A stretch of DNA of 14,217 nucleotides from Betaproteobacteria bacterium (GTDB taxonomy: Bacteria; Pseudomonadota; Gammaproteobacteria; Burkholderiales; SG8-39), in contig JAOUFA010000049.1 of the NCBI GenBank assembly GCA_029858545.1, positions 1-14,217 of the forward strand. The letters run 5' to 3'. Shown one piece after another: positions 1 to 7,465 of this stretch. The position numbers and the translations under genes are program-made. Within the stretch, counting starts at the first letter, position 1, and every line of letters begins with the position of its first letter. The notes beneath the pieces were generated by a model that was not told where the DNA came from, did not search any database, and saw only the letters and a list, made by a program, of their open reading frames with translations.

Positions 1-1
1 G

Positions 2-1081
2 CCGGCGATCCTCGCGACGATCCTGATCTTGTTCGTGCGCGCCATCGAATCGTTCGAGGTTCCCGCGCTGCTCGGGCTGCCGGTTGGCATACAGGTCTTC
101 ACTTCGTCGATCTACCAGGCCGTGCACCGCTATCCCAGTCAGATCGGACTCGCGTCCGCGTACGCGGTGACCCTTCTCGTCATCACGACGATCGGCGTGT
201 ACTTCGTGTCGCGGTTGTCGGCGAGCGGCTCCAAATATGCGACCATGACCGGCAAGGGGTTCCGCCCGCGGCCGATCGATCTCGGTGCGTTGCGCTGGGT
301 CGCGGCGGCGTTGTTCATCGTCTACTTCCTGCTCATCGTCGCGTTGCCCTTCGCGGTGCTGCTCTGGTCGTCGTTCCAGCGGTTCTATTCGGTGCCGTCG
401 TGGCAGGCATTGCAGAACCTGACGCTCGACCCCTACCGTTTCATCCTGACCTACCCCAACCTGCTGCGCTCGGTGTGGAACAGCCTGCTGCTTTCTTTCG
501 GCAGCGCGACGCTGATCATGCTGATCACCTCGGTGATCTGCTGGATCGTGGTGAAGACCAAGCTGCCGGGGCGCTGGCTGCTCGACAACGTCGCTTCGCT
601 GCCGATGGTCTTTCCGGGGCTGGTGCTCGGCCTGGCGATCATGATCTTCTACCTGAACGTGGACATCGGCGTGTACGGGACGATGTGGATCATGTTCATC
701 GCGTACGTCACGCGCTTCATGCCGTATGGCCTGCGCTACAACACGACCTCGATGCTGCAGATCCACAAGGACCTCGAGGAATCGGCGGCGATGAGCGGCG
801 CCACCTGGGGCGCCACGTTCGTGCGCATCATCCTGCCGCTGCTCAAGCCGGGACTGCTCGCGGGCTGGATCTACATCATGATCGTGTCGATCCGCGAGCT
901 GTCGAGTTCGATCCTGCTCTACAGCCCCGGCACCGAGGTCATTTCCATCATCATCTGGGAACTGTGGGAAAACGGTCAGTATGTCGAACTGTCGGCGCTC
1001 GGGGTGCTCTTCATCCTGATGCTGTTTGCGCTGGTGATGCTCGCACAGGCGCTCGGCGCGAAATTCGGAATCAAACAATGA
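2..1081 (+). CDS. ABC transporter permease, twin-domain FbpB-like type (5' end missing)
   Basis: Inner-membrane permease of an ABC importer. The reading frame is open from base 2, so the gene starts upstream of the window; a TTG at 29 is internal and not a credible start. The visible part is the end of a first permease domain (about bases 2-210), a polar linker, then a complete second domain with roughly six hydrophobic segments. An EAA-type cytoplasmic loop, which docks on the ATPase, lies at about 776-838 (EESAAMSGATWG followed by IILPLLKPG). Two fused permease domains are characteristic of the Fe(III)/thiamine/2-aminoethylphosphonate-type importers (FbpB-like). The ATPase gene follows after 69 bp, and two matching binding proteins lie at 9033 and 10173. 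The family is clear; the transported solute is not. The name 'iron permease' would be unsafe because the linked binding proteins lack the adjacent-tyrosine iron site. Confidence 0.9.
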   Translation, partial: PAILATILILFVRAIESFEVPALLGLPVGIQVFTSSIYQAVHRYPSQIGLASAYAVTLLVITTIGVYFVSRLSASGSKYATMTGKGFRPRPIDLGALRWVAAALFIVYFLLIVALPFAVLLWSSFQRFYSVPSWQALQNLTLDPYRFILTYPNLLRSVWNSLLLSFGSATLIMLITSVICWIVVKTKLPGRWLLDNVASLPMVFPGLVLGLAIMIFYLNVDIGVYGTMWIMFIAYVTRFMPYGLRYNTTSMLQIHKDLEESAAMSGATWGATFVRIILPLLKPGLLAGWIYIMIVSIRELSSSILLYSPGTEVISIIIWELWENGQYVELSALGVLFILMLFALVMLAQALGAKFGIKQ

Positions 1082-1150
1082 CGCCGCGACCGGCCCGGGG
1101 CGAGTGTCCCGACTGCATGATGGCGGCACCCGCGTGCGAAGGGATTGATC

Positions 1151-2269
1151 GTGCTTAGTGTCAATGCGCTGTTCACCGAATACACCAATGAACTGGGGCA
1201 GCCGGTCAAGGCCGCGCAGGACGTGAGCTTCGAGGTTCCCGAAGGCCATTTCTTCACGCTGCTCGGACCGAGTGGCTGCGGCAAGACCACGACGCTGCGT
1301 TCGATCGCCGGTCTCGAGCGGCCGCAGTCGGGCGACATCACCGTGGCGGGTGCGGTGTTCTATTCCTCGCAAAAGGGCGTGTTTGTGCCGCCGAACCGGC
1401 GCGGATTCGGAATGGTGTTCCAGTCGTACGCGATCTGGCCGCACATGGACGTATTCGGGAATGCGGCGTTTCCGCTGCATGTCGGCCGCGCCGGGCTGAA
1501 CAAGGGCGAGATCGAGGAACGCGTGATGCGCGTGCTGAAGGCGGTTCAGCTCGATCAACTGCGCGATCGCGAGGCAACCAAGCTCTCGGGCGGACAGCAG
1601 CAGCGCCTTGCGCTCGCGCGCGCGCTGGTGATGGCCCCGAAACTGCTGCTGCTCGACGAGCCGCTCTCGAACCTCGACGCCAAGCTGCGCGAGGCGATGC
1701 GCTTCGAGTTGAAACGCCTGCAGCGCGAGTTGAGGATCACGACGGTGTACGTCACCCACGATCAAAGCGAAGCGCTCGCGCTGTCGCACCAGATCGCGGT
1801 GATGAACGAGGGGCGCATTCAGCAGATCGGCAGCCCGCGCGATATCTATGAGCGCCCGCGCAACCGGTTTGTCGCCGATTTCGTCGGCCTGACCAACCTG
1901 CTCGAAGGAACCGTCGAATCCCGTGCGTCCGGGGAGCAGGGGTACGTGGTGCGAACCGGAATCGGGCTGATGCACTCGGTATCGGTCGATCCGCTCAAAG
2001 TCGGCGACGCGGTCACGCTGTCGATCCGGCCCGAGGACGTCGAACTCACCGAGCAGAAGCCCGAAGGCGGCAACGTCTGGCAGGGCCGCGTCGACCAGAA
2101 GGTATTCCTCGGGGACTTCCTCGATTTCCAGGTGAAGATCGGCGATCGCGTGATGCTGGCGCGGGTGCACCCGTCGTTGCGCACCCCGATCGGCAATTCG
2201 ATCTGGGCGAGCGTCAGCGCGGAAAAGAGCGTCGCGATCCGCGGCTCGGGCCACGCCACGACAGGCTGA
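1151..2269 (+). CDS. ABC transporter ATP-binding protein (FbpC/PotA/CysA-like)
   Basis: Cytoplasmic ATPase that powers the permease encoded just upstream. I chose the GTG at 1151 because AAGGGA at 1139-1144 is spaced well for it; a TTG at 1145 would touch that ribosome site. The 372-aa product has every ABC motif: Walker A GPSGCGKTT at about residues 39-47, Q-loop VFQ at 89-91, signature LSGGQQQR at 145-152, Walker B LLLLDEP at 165-171, and H-loop histidine near 203. A C-terminal extension of about 120 residues (from about 250) fits the TOBE regulatory or substrate-sensing domain of the CUT1/iron/spermidine class. Length is normal for the class. No truncation or lost catalytic residue was seen. 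Solute specificity cannot be inferred from the ATPase. Confidence 0.95.
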   Translation: MLSVNALFTEYTNELGQPVKAAQDVSFEVPEGHFFTLLGPSGCGKTTTLRSIAGLERPQSGDITVAGAVFYSSQKGVFVPPNRRGFGMVFQSYAIWPHMDVFGNAAFPLHVGRAGLNKGEIEERVMRVLKAVQLDQLRDREATKLSGGQQQRLALARALVMAPKLLLLDEPLSNLDAKLREAMRFELKRLQRELRITTVYVTHDQSEALALSHQIAVMNEGRIQQIGSPRDIYERPRNRFVADFVGLTNLLEGTVESRASGEQGYVVRTGIGLMHSVSVDPLKVGDAVTLSIRPEDVELTEQKPEGGNVWQGRVDQKVFLGDFLDFQVKIGDRVMLARVHPSLRTPIGNSIWASVSAEKSVAIRGSGHATTG

Positions 2270-2288
2270 TCGAGGACGCCGCGCGCGC

Positions 2289-4091
2289 ATGTCCGCCAAA
2301 GACGAGAACTACGCCGGGGTCGCCCGGCCGGCGGCAACGCCGGCAGCGGCCCGGCCGCAGGAGCGCTGGGCGTCCGATCTCATCGTCGATCTCCTGCACC
2401 GGTACGGACTGCCGTACGCCGCGCTCAATCCGGGCGCGAGCTATCGCGGGCTGCACGATTCGATCGTCAACTACGGCGGCGACCGGCCGGTGATGATGCT
2501 GTGCCAGCATGAGGAGACCGCGGTGCAGATCGCGCACGGCTTCGCCAAGGCGAGCGGCAAACCGATGGTCGCGATCGTGCACAACCTGGTCGGCCTGCTG
2601 CACTCGAACATGGCGGTGTATTACGCGTATATCGACCGCGCTCCGATCTTCATCATCGGCGCCACCGGTCCGATGGACGAATCCCGGCGGCGACCGAAAA
2701 TCGACTGGATCCACTCGGCGCAGTCGCAGGGCGCGGCGATCCGCGAGTACACCAAATGGGACTACCAGCCGACGTCGATCGACGGCGTGCCCGAGGCCTT
2801 CGCGCGCGCCTATTCGGTGATGATGACCGAGCCGCGCGGGCCGATCTACATGTGCTACGACGCGTGGCTGCAGGAACAGAAACTCGAGCGCGACATTGCG
2901 CTGCCTCCGGAGCGCTTCATGGCGGTGCCGACGCGCATCGCGCCCGATCCCGGGGCGCTCGCGCGCGTTGCGGACATGCTGGCCGAAGCGAAGCGGCCGG
3001 TGATCCTCGCGGAGTACGTCGGGCGCGAGCCGCAGGGGTTCGACGCGCTGGTCCGGCTGGCCGAAACGCTCGGCGCGCCGGTCTATGACCTCAACCTGCG
3101 CCTGAATTTTCCGGGATGCCATCCGCTCAACCTCAGCATGTCGAAGGACATCTTCCGCGACGCGGACCTGGTGCTCGGGCTCGACGTACGCGACTGGGAG
3201 CGCCCGACGACCGCGCTCACCAGCGCGACACGCGAACTGGTGTCGCTGCTGCCGCCCGATTGCCGCTGGATCGACATCGGTTTCGGCGACCTCAATATCT
3301 CGGCCTGGGCGATGGACTACCAGCGACTGCTGTATGCGGAGCAGCGAATTCTCGCCGATACCATGCTTGCAGTACCGGCGCTGACGAACCTGCTCGCCGA
3401 GCGGGTGCGCAACGACGCGACGCTCGCCTCGCGCGTCAAGTCACGGTCAGACGCCACCGCGCAGCGCCACCACGCGCTGCGCGCGAAGTGGGCGCAGGAG
3501 GCGAAGCAGGACTGGGACGCGAGTCCGATCACGCTGCCGCGACTCGCGAGCGAGGTATGGGAGGCGATCCGGGGCGAGGACTGGGTGCTGAGCGCAGGAA
3601 CGCTCGAGGACTGGACGCGCAAGCTGTGGGATTTCGACCGTCCTTACCGGCATGCGGGAAAATCGCTCGGCACCGCGACGCAGTTCGGCATCTCGCTCGG
3701 TGTCGCACTCGCGCATCGCGAAGCCGGCCGGCTCGTCGTCGATATGCAACCCGACGGCGACCTGATGTTCGATGCGGGTGCCTTGTGGGTCGCCGCCAAG
3801 CATCGCATCCCGATGCTCGTCGTCATGTACAACAACCGCGCCTATTTCAACGACTGGGAGCACCAGATCCGCATGGCGCGCCTGCGCGGCACGCCGGTGG
3901 AGCGCGCCCACATCGGCATGGATCTCGACGATCCGGCACCCGATTTCGCGACCCTCGCAAGATCGATGGGCTGGCATGCCGAAGGCCCGATCGAACATCC
4001 GGGCGATATCGCGGGAGCGCTGGCGCGCGCCGTCGCGCGCGTCAAGGCCGGACAGCCGGCGCTCATCGACACGATCACGCAAAAAAGATAA
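2289..4091 (+). CDS. ThDP-dependent 2-oxo-acid decarboxylase/carboligase (acetolactate synthase-like)
   Basis: A 600-aa thiamine-diphosphate enzyme with the three-domain build of the acetolactate synthase/benzoylformate decarboxylase superfamily. The N-terminal pyrimidine-binding domain (about 27-190) contains CQHEETA at 72-78; Glu75 aligns with the Glu that activates the cofactor. The central domain (about 210-360) is the family's diverged Rossmann-like fold. The C-terminal pyrophosphate domain (about 420-590) carries the Mg-ThDP motif from PDGD (488-491) to NN (515-516), with Pro in place of the first Gly of the usual GDG. The first 25 residues are Ala/Pro-rich and probably disordered. ATG 2289 follows GAGGA at 2272-2276 at a long spacing, so a slightly later start is possible. 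The gene begins 19 bp after the ATPase gene and ends 12 bp before a dehydrogenase gene, which suggests co-transcription and a linked reaction. The family is sure; the substrate is unknown. Confidence 0.88.
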   Translation: MSAKDENYAGVARPAATPAAARPQERWASDLIVDLLHRYGLPYAALNPGASYRGLHDSIVNYGGDRPVMMLCQHEETAVQIAHGFAKASGKPMVAIVHNLVGLLHSNMAVYYAYIDRAPIFIIGATGPMDESRRRPKIDWIHSAQSQGAAIREYTKWDYQPTSIDGVPEAFARAYSVMMTEPRGPIYMCYDAWLQEQKLERDIALPPERFMAVPTRIAPDPGALARVADMLAEAKRPVILAEYVGREPQGFDALVRLAETLGAPVYDLNLRLNFPGCHPLNLSMSKDIFRDADLVLGLDVRDWERPTTALTSATRELVSLLPPDCRWIDIGFGDLNISAWAMDYQRLLYAEQRILADTMLAVPALTNLLAERVRNDATLASRVKSRSDATAQRHHALRAKWAQEAKQDWDASPITLPRLASEVWEAIRGEDWVLSAGTLEDWTRKLWDFDRPYRHAGKSLGTATQFGISLGVALAHREAGRLVVDMQPDGDLMFDAGALWVAAKHRIPMLVVMYNNRAYFNDWEHQIRMARLRGTPVERAHIGMDLDDPAPDFATLARSMGWHAEGPIEHPGDIAGALARAVARVKAGQPALIDTITQKR

Positions 4092-4103
4092 CTACCGGAA
4101 CCG

Positions 4104-4937
4104 ATGGGCAGACAGAATATGACGACCAAGCAAACCGTGGGAGTGATCGGCGCGGGCCGGATGGGAACCCCCATCATCGGCCACCTGGCACGCAAGGGCT
4201 GGGCGACGCTGGCCTGCGACGTCGACGCGGCGCGCAAAGACGCGGTGACACAATGCGGGGCGCGCTGGGCGGCCGATCCCGCCTCGCTTGCCGCGGCGAG
4301 CGAGGCGATCCTCGTGTGCGTCGGCTACGACAGCGAGGTACGGACCTTGCTGTCCGACGGGGGGGCGTTGCGCAAGGCGAAGCCCGGAACGATCATCGCC
4401 ATTCTAAGCACCGTTCACCCGAAGACGGTGCAGGATCTCGCGCTTGAGTGCGGTGCCGCGGGGCTGCATGTGGTCGATTCGACCGTGTGCCGCGGCGGCG
4501 AGGCGGCCGACCTGGGCACGCTGCTCTCCTTCGTGGGCGGCAGCGCCGAGGTGGTCGAGCGGCTGACCCCCGTGCTGCGCGCCTATTCGGCCGATGTGGT
4601 GCACACCGGTGGCGTCGGGACGGCGCAGGTGGCCAAGGCGGTCAACAACCTCATTCTCTGGGCCTGTCTGGTCGCCGACCACGAGGGACTCGCACTGGCG
4701 AAGCACTACGGCGCCGATATCGACGCGCTGCGCAAGGCGTTGCTGATCTCGAGTTGCGCCAACGGGCCGCTCGAGAAATGGGGAACGCAGACGATGGCCT
4801 GGGCCGAGGACGACATGGCGATCGTCGCGGAGATGGCGGCGGAGGCGGGCATCGCGCTGCCGCAGGCCGGCGTGAACCGGGAGATCTGCCGCGCGCTGAA
4901 GCCGCGGCGCTACAAACTCGAATCTTACGGACGATAA
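4104..4937 (+). CDS. NAD(P)-dependent beta-hydroxyacid dehydrogenase (HIBADH/6PGDH-like)
   Basis: A soluble oxidoreductase of the 3-hydroxyisobutyrate dehydrogenase/tartronate-semialdehyde reductase superfamily. The 277-aa protein opens with a Rossmann dinucleotide motif, GAGRMG, at residues 16-21. The substrate-binding stretch is DSTVCRGG at 125-132, where family members usually read D-x-P-V-S-G-G. The catalytic segment GVGTAQVAKAVNN (170-182) supplies Lys178 and the Asn pair 181-182. An all-alpha C-terminal domain follows and ends normally. Near residue 236 the usual KDL motif reads DDM. ATG 4104 and ATG 4119 are both possible starts, and neither has a strong ribosome site. The gene sits 12 bp after the ThDP enzyme, so it probably reduces that enzyme's aldehyde product or oxidises a hydroxyacid precursor. 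This role is inferred from context only. Confidence 0.88.
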   Translation: MGRQNMTTKQTVGVIGAGRMGTPIIGHLARKGWATLACDVDAARKDAVTQCGARWAADPASLAAASEAILVCVGYDSEVRTLLSDGGALRKAKPGTIIAILSTVHPKTVQDLALECGAAGLHVVDSTVCRGGEAADLGTLLSFVGGSAEVVERLTPVLRAYSADVVHTGGVGTAQVAKAVNNLILWACLVADHEGLALAKHYGADIDALRKALLISSCANGPLEKWGTQTMAWAEDDMAIVAEMAAEAGIALPQAGVNREICRALKPRRYKLESYGR

Positions 4938-4984
4938 CCGGCCGCGTACCGGGGTCGGCGCGGCGCATCGATGGGAGGCGGCAG

Positions 4985-5539
4985 ATGGGAATCGAATCGC
5001 ATTACCACAGCAAGAAGGACCGCATTTTCGTACGCGCGATCCAGGGCCAGTACAGCCTGAAGGAGGAACTCGCGCGCCTGCGCTCGATGCCGCGCGTGCG
5101 CAAGGGCAGCGAAATCAAGTTCAACGACGGGCCGCAGGCGTACAGCCGTCACTACGTGGAACCGAAAGACGGCATCTCGCAGATGTTCCACCTCCATCTC
5201 GAGGAGTATGGGCCGGGCGGCAAGTCGCAGAAGCACGGCCACGTGAACGAGGCGGCGTTCTACATCCTTGACGGCGAGGGCTACGAGGTCCACGACGGCG
5301 TGCGCTACGACTGGAAGGCGGGTGACGTGGCGATCGTGCACAACAACTGCGTGCATCAGCACTTCAACGCGAGCGCGAGCAAACCGGCGCGCGCGCTGGT
5401 GATCAAGACCAAACCGATGTATATGTTCATGAACATGCTCTTCCAGCAGCAGGTCGAGCCGCGGCCGACCGAGCCCGCGCCCGGCGCCGAGGGGTTCCGG
5501 GTGCGCGAGCGTGAGCAGGACTTCAATCATGGCGAGTGA
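4985..5539 (+). CDS. Cupin A: single-domain cupin, 184 aa
   Basis: A small single-domain cupin with no signal peptide, so probably cytoplasmic. ATG 4985 has a strong ribosome site, GGGAGG at 4973-4978. Cupin motif 1 is HGH at 84-86 with Glu89 and then ILDGEG; motif 2 is GDVAIVHNNCVHQHFN at 113-128, giving His124 as the fourth ligand. A metal centre (Fe, Mn, Ni or similar) is therefore plausible. The first 60 residues are basic and conserved with the paralogue at 11241, and both proteins end in DFNH plus two residues. By hand alignment without gaps, the two match at 140 of 184 residues (76%). It follows the dehydrogenase gene by 47 bp and precedes cupin B by 41 bp. I do not recognise a characterised relative. 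It could be a dioxygenase, an isomerase or a non-catalytic binding protein. Confidence 0.85.
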   Translation: MGIESHYHSKKDRIFVRAIQGQYSLKEELARLRSMPRVRKGSEIKFNDGPQAYSRHYVEPKDGISQMFHLHLEEYGPGGKSQKHGHVNEAAFYILDGEGYEVHDGVRYDWKAGDVAIVHNNCVHQHFNASASKPARALVIKTKPMYMFMNMLFQQQVEPRPTEPAPGAEGFRVREREQDFNHGE

Positions 5540-5580
5540 GGTGGATAGCCGCGCGGCATCGCGCAGGAAAGGAAACGCAA

Positions 5581-6195
5581 ATGGCCTGGGATGAATCGAG
5601 GGCGTGGAGGCGCGGCAGCGCGAATCAGGCGCTGTATCAGGGGCTGCTGGAGGATGCCGCGGGTGCGCCGGTGCGCAATGCGAAGAGAAAGAAGGTGGTG
5701 CACCCGGAGGACATGCCCTGGGAGATGTCGCGCCAGGGGCTGCTCAAGCACCTGTTGAACGAAGGCATGAACACGCGCATGGAGACGGTGGACGCGTACA
5801 TGCAGATCATTCCGCCGGGCAGCCGCTCGGGGCGGCACCGGCATCTGGCCGAGGAGTGCCTGTATGTGGTGGAGGGGCGCGGCTACGACCTGCACCAGGA
5901 CTGCGACGTGGAGATCACCGACACCTATCACTGGAAGCCGCAGGCGGAGGTGAAGCGCTGGGACTGGGAGGCGGGGGACGTGATCTACATACCGCCGAAC
6001 ACGATCCACCAGCATTTCAACGCCGATGCGGAGCGACCGGTGCGGCTGATCTCGGCGATCAACCGGATCTACAAGGCCTGCGGCCTGAACGATCTGGAGC
6101 AGCTGGAGGATGCCCCGGAGTACCTCCCCGGCAAGGCATTGAGCGGCGAGCTGGTCGAGCAATTGCTGCGCGCCGCGGCGAAGGCGAGCGTCTGA
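5581..6195 (+). CDS. Cupin B: single-domain cupin, 204 aa (first copy)
   Basis: A single-domain cupin without signal peptide. ATG 5581 follows GAAAGGAAA at 5567-5575. Motif 1 is HRH at 86-88 followed by Glu91-Glu92 and VVEGRG; motif 2 is GDVIYIPPNTIHQHFN at 132-147, with His143 as ligand. All four expected metal ligands (two His, Glu, His) are present, so this is the most complete metal site among the cupins here. About 17 more residues separate the two motifs than in cupin A, including a Trp-rich piece near 118-129. The N-terminus (MAWDESRAWRRG) is Trp/Arg-rich. The spacers to cupin A (41 bp) and the bicupin (62 bp) suggest one transcript. An identical protein is encoded at 11841-12455. Function unknown; a metal-dependent oxygenase or isomerase is possible. 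Confidence 0.88.
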   Translation: MAWDESRAWRRGSANQALYQGLLEDAAGAPVRNAKRKKVVHPEDMPWEMSRQGLLKHLLNEGMNTRMETVDAYMQIIPPGSRSGRHRHLAEECLYVVEGRGYDLHQDCDVEITDTYHWKPQAEVKRWDWEAGDVIYIPPNTIHQHFNADAERPVRLISAINRIYKACGLNDLEQLEDAPEYLPGKALSGELVEQLLRAAAKASV

Positions 6196-6199
6196 ATGC

Positions 6200-6237
6200 G
6201 GCGCGGCGATGCGCGCCGGCAACGGCGTGGTGACGAC
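6200..6237 (+). repeat. Spacer element: GC hairpin plus CAACGGCGTGGTGACGAC (copy 1)
   Basis: Just after the cupin B stop there is a hairpin, GGCGCG (6200-6205) pairing with CGCGCC (6212-6217). It is followed at 6220-6237 by an 18-base block that recurs with one change after the bicupin stop at 7416-7433, also behind a GC hairpin. The same element appears at 12460-12497 in the right repeat. There is no T-run, so it is not a typical intrinsic terminator. It may be an mRNA-processing or stability element, or a relic of ancient gene duplication. Confidence 0.5.
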
Positions 6238-6257
6238 AACAGGCAGCGGAGAAATTC

Positions 6258-7376
6258 ATGAAAAAGGACGCGATTGTTTCCGAGGACTTGGCGAAGAAGT
6301 TCGCCACCGAGAAGGAAACCCCGTACACGCGCTGGGTGCGCGACGAGGGTCTCGAGATCATCGGCGCGATGTACGTGCCCAACCTGCACACCGTGGAGCT
6401 CAAGCCCTGGGCCAGGCGCGGCGGGCGCGGGGTGTTCCTCAACCACGACGCCTCGCGTACCTCGAACGACGCCTATGTGTGCGAAATCGCGGCGGGCGGA
6501 AAGCTCGCGCCGCAACGCCAGCTATTCGAGGAGATGGTCTACATCCTGGACGGCCGCGGTTCGACCAGCGTGTGGAACGATTCGGGCAGGAAGATCAGCT
6601 TCGAGTGGAAGGCCGGTGCGATCTTCGCGATCCCGCTCAACGCCTGGCACCAGCATTTCAACGGCTCGGGCCAGAACCCGGTGCGATTCGTCTCGGTCAC
6701 CAACGCGCCGGTAATCCTCAACTCGTTCGGCGACGTCAATTTCGTATTCAACACGGCATACGAATTCAAGGACCGATTTTCAGGCGAGCCCGACTACTTC
6801 GCCAACAAGGGCGAGCAAAAGGGGTTGCTGCTCGACACCAATTTCGTCGCCGACGCGATCAACCTGCCGCTGGTCGCGGCGAAGGAGCGCGGCGCGGGCG
6901 GCGGCCATATCCGCTTCAGCATGGCCAAGGGAAGCATGAACAGCCACATTTCGCAGTTTCCGGTGGGGACCTACAAGAAGGCGCACGCACACGGGCCAGG
7001 TGCGTACGTAATTGTGATGAGCGGCGAGGGCTTCAGCCTGATGTGGCCGGAAGGCGAGGAGCCGCGGCGTTTCGACTGGCGCGAGGGATCGCTCATCGTG
7101 CCGCCGAACATGTGGTACCACCAGCACTTCAATACCGGCACCGCGCCCGCGCGCTATCTCGCCTTCAAGGCCGAGGGCGTGGCGATCCGCAACGCGCAGG
7201 GCGTTCCGAAGGCCTGGATCAGCAAGCGCATCGGCGGCGACCAGATCGACTACGCCGACGAGCTGCCGAAGGTCCGCAAATGGTTTGTCGACGCGCTGGC
7301 GGAACACGGCTTGAAACCGCGCATGGACGAGGCCTATGCGGCCGAACTGGGCGATCTTCCGCAGAAGGCCGCCTAG
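6258..7376 (+). CDS. Bicupin: two-domain cupin protein, 372 aa (first copy)
   Basis: A two-domain cupin with no signal peptide. ATG 6258 has GGAG at 6248-6251. The N-terminal cupin (about 70-150) has QRQ at 86-88 where the two metal His are expected, keeps Glu91-Glu92, and has HQHFN at 131-135. The C-terminal cupin (about 225-305) has HAH at 243-245 but Gly/Ala where Glu should be (248-249), and HQHFN at 288-292. Each domain has therefore lost a different part of the usual ligand set. HxH-to-HQHFN spacing is the same (43 residues) in both domains, which supports an internal duplication. A charged tail of about 65 residues follows. The architecture resembles gentisate-dioxygenase-like bicupins, but I cannot assign a reaction. 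It ends the cupin run before the promoter-bearing leader. An identical protein is encoded at 12518-13636. Confidence 0.88.
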   Translation: MKKDAIVSEDLAKKFATEKETPYTRWVRDEGLEIIGAMYVPNLHTVELKPWARRGGRGVFLNHDASRTSNDAYVCEIAAGGKLAPQRQLFEEMVYILDGRGSTSVWNDSGRKISFEWKAGAIFAIPLNAWHQHFNGSGQNPVRFVSVTNAPVILNSFGDVNFVFNTAYEFKDRFSGEPDYFANKGEQKGLLLDTNFVADAINLPLVAAKERGAGGGHIRFSMAKGSMNSHISQFPVGTYKKAHAHGPGAYVIVMSGEGFSLMWPEGEEPRRFDWREGSLIVPPNMWYHQHFNTGTAPARYLAFKAEGVAIRNAQGVPKAWISKRIGGDQIDYADELPKVRKWFVDALAEHGLKPRMDEAYAAELGDLPQKAA

Positions 7377-7395
7377 CGGCAGAGCGCCGCTCGCG

Positions 7396-7433
7396 GCGCG
7401 CGAAGCGCGCGGACGCAACGCCGTGGTGACGAC
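7396..7433 (+). repeat. Spacer element: GC hairpin plus CAACGCCGTGGTGACGAC (copy 2)
   Basis: Second occurrence of the element described at 6200. GCGCGC at 7396-7401 pairs with GCGCGC at 7405-7410 around a GAA loop, and the 18-base block follows at 7416-7433. It matches the first block at 17 of 18 bases. Both copies lie directly behind cupin genes. It is repeated again at 13656-13693 as part of the long direct repeat. A Rho-dependent 3' end or an RNA-processing signal is possible, but nothing in the sequence proves it. Confidence 0.5.
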
Positions 7434-7465
7434 GCGTCGCAGCATCAAAACGGCCCGCAATCTTC

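Noticed and set aside
2..2269. Naming the transporter genes fbpB and fbpC (iron uptake)
   Set aside because: The fold class fits, but the linked binding proteins lack the Tyr-Tyr iron ligands and the neighbours are catabolic, so solute-specific symbols are not justified.
2214..3122. 302-codon minus-strand frame
   Set aside because: Antisense to the ThDP enzyme, with no recognisable motif and composition typical of complement-strand translation.
2289..4091. Naming the ThDP enzyme glyoxylate carboligase (gcl)
   Set aside because: It keeps the HEE glutamate that glyoxylate carboligase lacks, and no hydroxypyruvate isomerase accompanies it.
3116..4447. 443-codon open frame on the plus strand
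   Set aside because: It is an out-of-frame shadow of the ThDP enzyme and dehydrogenase with low-complexity Arg/Ala composition. The in-frame products carry intact catalytic motifs.
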